64,000 nt of DNA from Pedobacter nyackensis (GTDB lineage: Bacteria; Bacteroidota; Bacteroidia; Sphingobacteriales; Sphingobacteriaceae), in contig NZ_FWYB01000003.1 in the NCBI RefSeq assembly GCF_900176505.1, positions 248,001-312,000 of the forward strand. The letters are read 5' to 3'. Position numbers and translations under genes: made by a program. Below the pieces are notes generated by a model, which was not told the DNA's origin, ran no database searches, and was given only the letters and a program-made list of their open reading frames with translations. The number at the start of each line of letters is the position of its first letter. Positions within the stretch are counted from its first letter, which is position 1. Below, piece after piece: positions 63,378 through 64,000 of the stretch.

Positions 63378-64000
63378 TATAATAGCGATTTTATATTTCC
63401 GTTTGATTTGATTAATTGTATTTCGGCAATTTTGTAGTTTAATAATGCCTGGGTGTAGCTGTTTTGCGCTTCTGTGAGTGAGCTTTCTGTATCCAGCAGG
63501 TCAGTTAAAGAAGCCAAGCCATTGTTGTAATTGTTCTGTGTGCTTTTATAAATTTCCTCGGCCAGTTGAACGTTTTCTTTTTGTGCATTAATCGTAGTTA
63601 AACTATTGCGCAACTGAATTTTAGCATTCTCGTATGCTAAGTTCAAAGAGTTAGTCGATTCTTTTCTGTCTTCTTTTGCTTTTTGAATATCAATGTCAGC
63701 CTGACGGATTTTTGAACGGGTTAAGAAGCCGTTAAAGATGGGTACTTTTAAAGTCAGTCCAACTGCTGATGAACCAAAACCGATAGCCGTGTTGTTAGAG
63801 CTAAGGAAATCGAATCCGCCACTCTGGCTGGAATAGGTGTAATTTCCCGTTAAAGCTAAACTTGGATAATATTCTGAAACATAAGCTTTACGTTGCAGAG
63901 ATAAAAGTTTGTCCTGGGTATTCAAAAGCTTGATTTCTGTTCTGTTATCCAAGGCCAGTGCCTCTGTGAACTGAGGTAATTGGGTAACTTCTGTCAGTTC
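63377..64000 (-). CDS. TolC family outer-membrane efflux protein, C-terminal part, runs off right edge
   Basis: This is the C-terminal 207 codons of an outer-membrane efflux channel; the reading frame stays open to the window edge, so the start is outside. Visible family features are ALALDNRTEIKLLNTQDKLL, YPSLALTGNYTYSSQSGGFD, the periplasmic coiled coil (about 60 residues rich in Asn/Gln/Leu) and NYNNGLASLTDLLDTESSLT near the C-terminus. It is the first gene seen of the operon TolC, adaptor, permease. Confidence 0.93.
   Translation of the reverse strand, partial: ELTEVTQLPQFTEALALDNRTEIKLLNTQDKLLSLQRKAYVSEYYPSLALTGNYTYSSQSGGFDFLSSNNTAIGFGSSAVGLTLKVPIFNGFLTRSKIRQADIDIQKAKEDRKESTNSLNLAYENAKIQLRNSLTTINAQKENVQLAEEIYKSTQNNYNNGLASLTDLLDTESSLTEAQNSYTQALLNYKIAEIQLIKSNGNIKSLL

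Overview
The window looks like a chromosomal segment from a Bacteroidota species, most likely a Sphingobacteriaceae member such as Pedobacter. This is inferred from the gene families, not from any search: a SusC/SusD pair under an ECF sigma/FecR module, a type IX secretion system (T9SS) type B C-terminal domain with PorP/SprF and OmpA partners, Bacteroidota-type promoter boxes (TTG/TTTG, about 20 bp, TAnnTTTG), and moderate-to-low GC. No rRNA, tRNA, CRISPR array, insertion sequence or prophage was recognised.

Layout. 1-1847 (-): start of an RND efflux permease and its adaptor, translationally coupled. 2113-3894 (+): secreted M61 peptidase with PDZ domain, followed by three 102-bp tandem repeats and strong hairpins. 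4380-4856 (-): small outer-membrane barrel protein. 4946-13156 (-): nutrient-uptake locus read as ECF sigma, FecR anti-sigma, STN-containing SusC, SusD and a TlpA-like thioredoxin, with no polysaccharidase. 13299-14054 (+): CutC, then a gap with an 11-bp repeat array and a frameshifted DUF1398 relic. 14558-18165: LuxR-type response regulator and large propeller-type histidine kinase, convergent and overlapping by 4 bp. 18501-32348 (+): 3690-residue surface protein with T9SS type B C-terminus, PorP/SprF, and a PorE-like OmpA protein. 32544-36009 (+): acyl-CoA ligase and gamma-glutamyltransferase. 36131-37459 (+): OmpA porin.

37593-43398 (+): MarR regulator with a fadN-fadA-fadE type beta-oxidation operon. 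43524-44917 (+): two FKBP lipoproteins. 44921-49596: a light-response cluster consisting of a CPD photolyase interrupted by one in-frame TGA, a TIGR01777 epimerase, a DASH cryptochrome and a MerR regulator with the B12-photoreceptor (CarH/LitR) motifs. 49662-53704 (+): 2-oxoglutarate dehydrogenase E1 and E2, with the E3 gene at 57525-58928 (+). Between them, on the minus strand, are an M1 aminopeptidase and a CocE/NonD hydrolase. 59049-64000 (-): a second RND pump (permease, adaptor, TolC; the last runs off the edge).

How the genes fit together. FadD activates fatty acids for the MarR-fadNAE operon, whose acetyl-CoA feeds the TCA enzymes OdhA/OdhB/Lpd. The M61, M1, CocE and GGT enzymes would supply amino acids from peptides. 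The most noteworthy items are the photolyase stop codon at the position of the substrate-stacking tryptophan, the linkage of a CarH-like photoreceptor to photolyase-family genes, and the giant T9SS surface-protein cassette with seven Cys-paired repeats.
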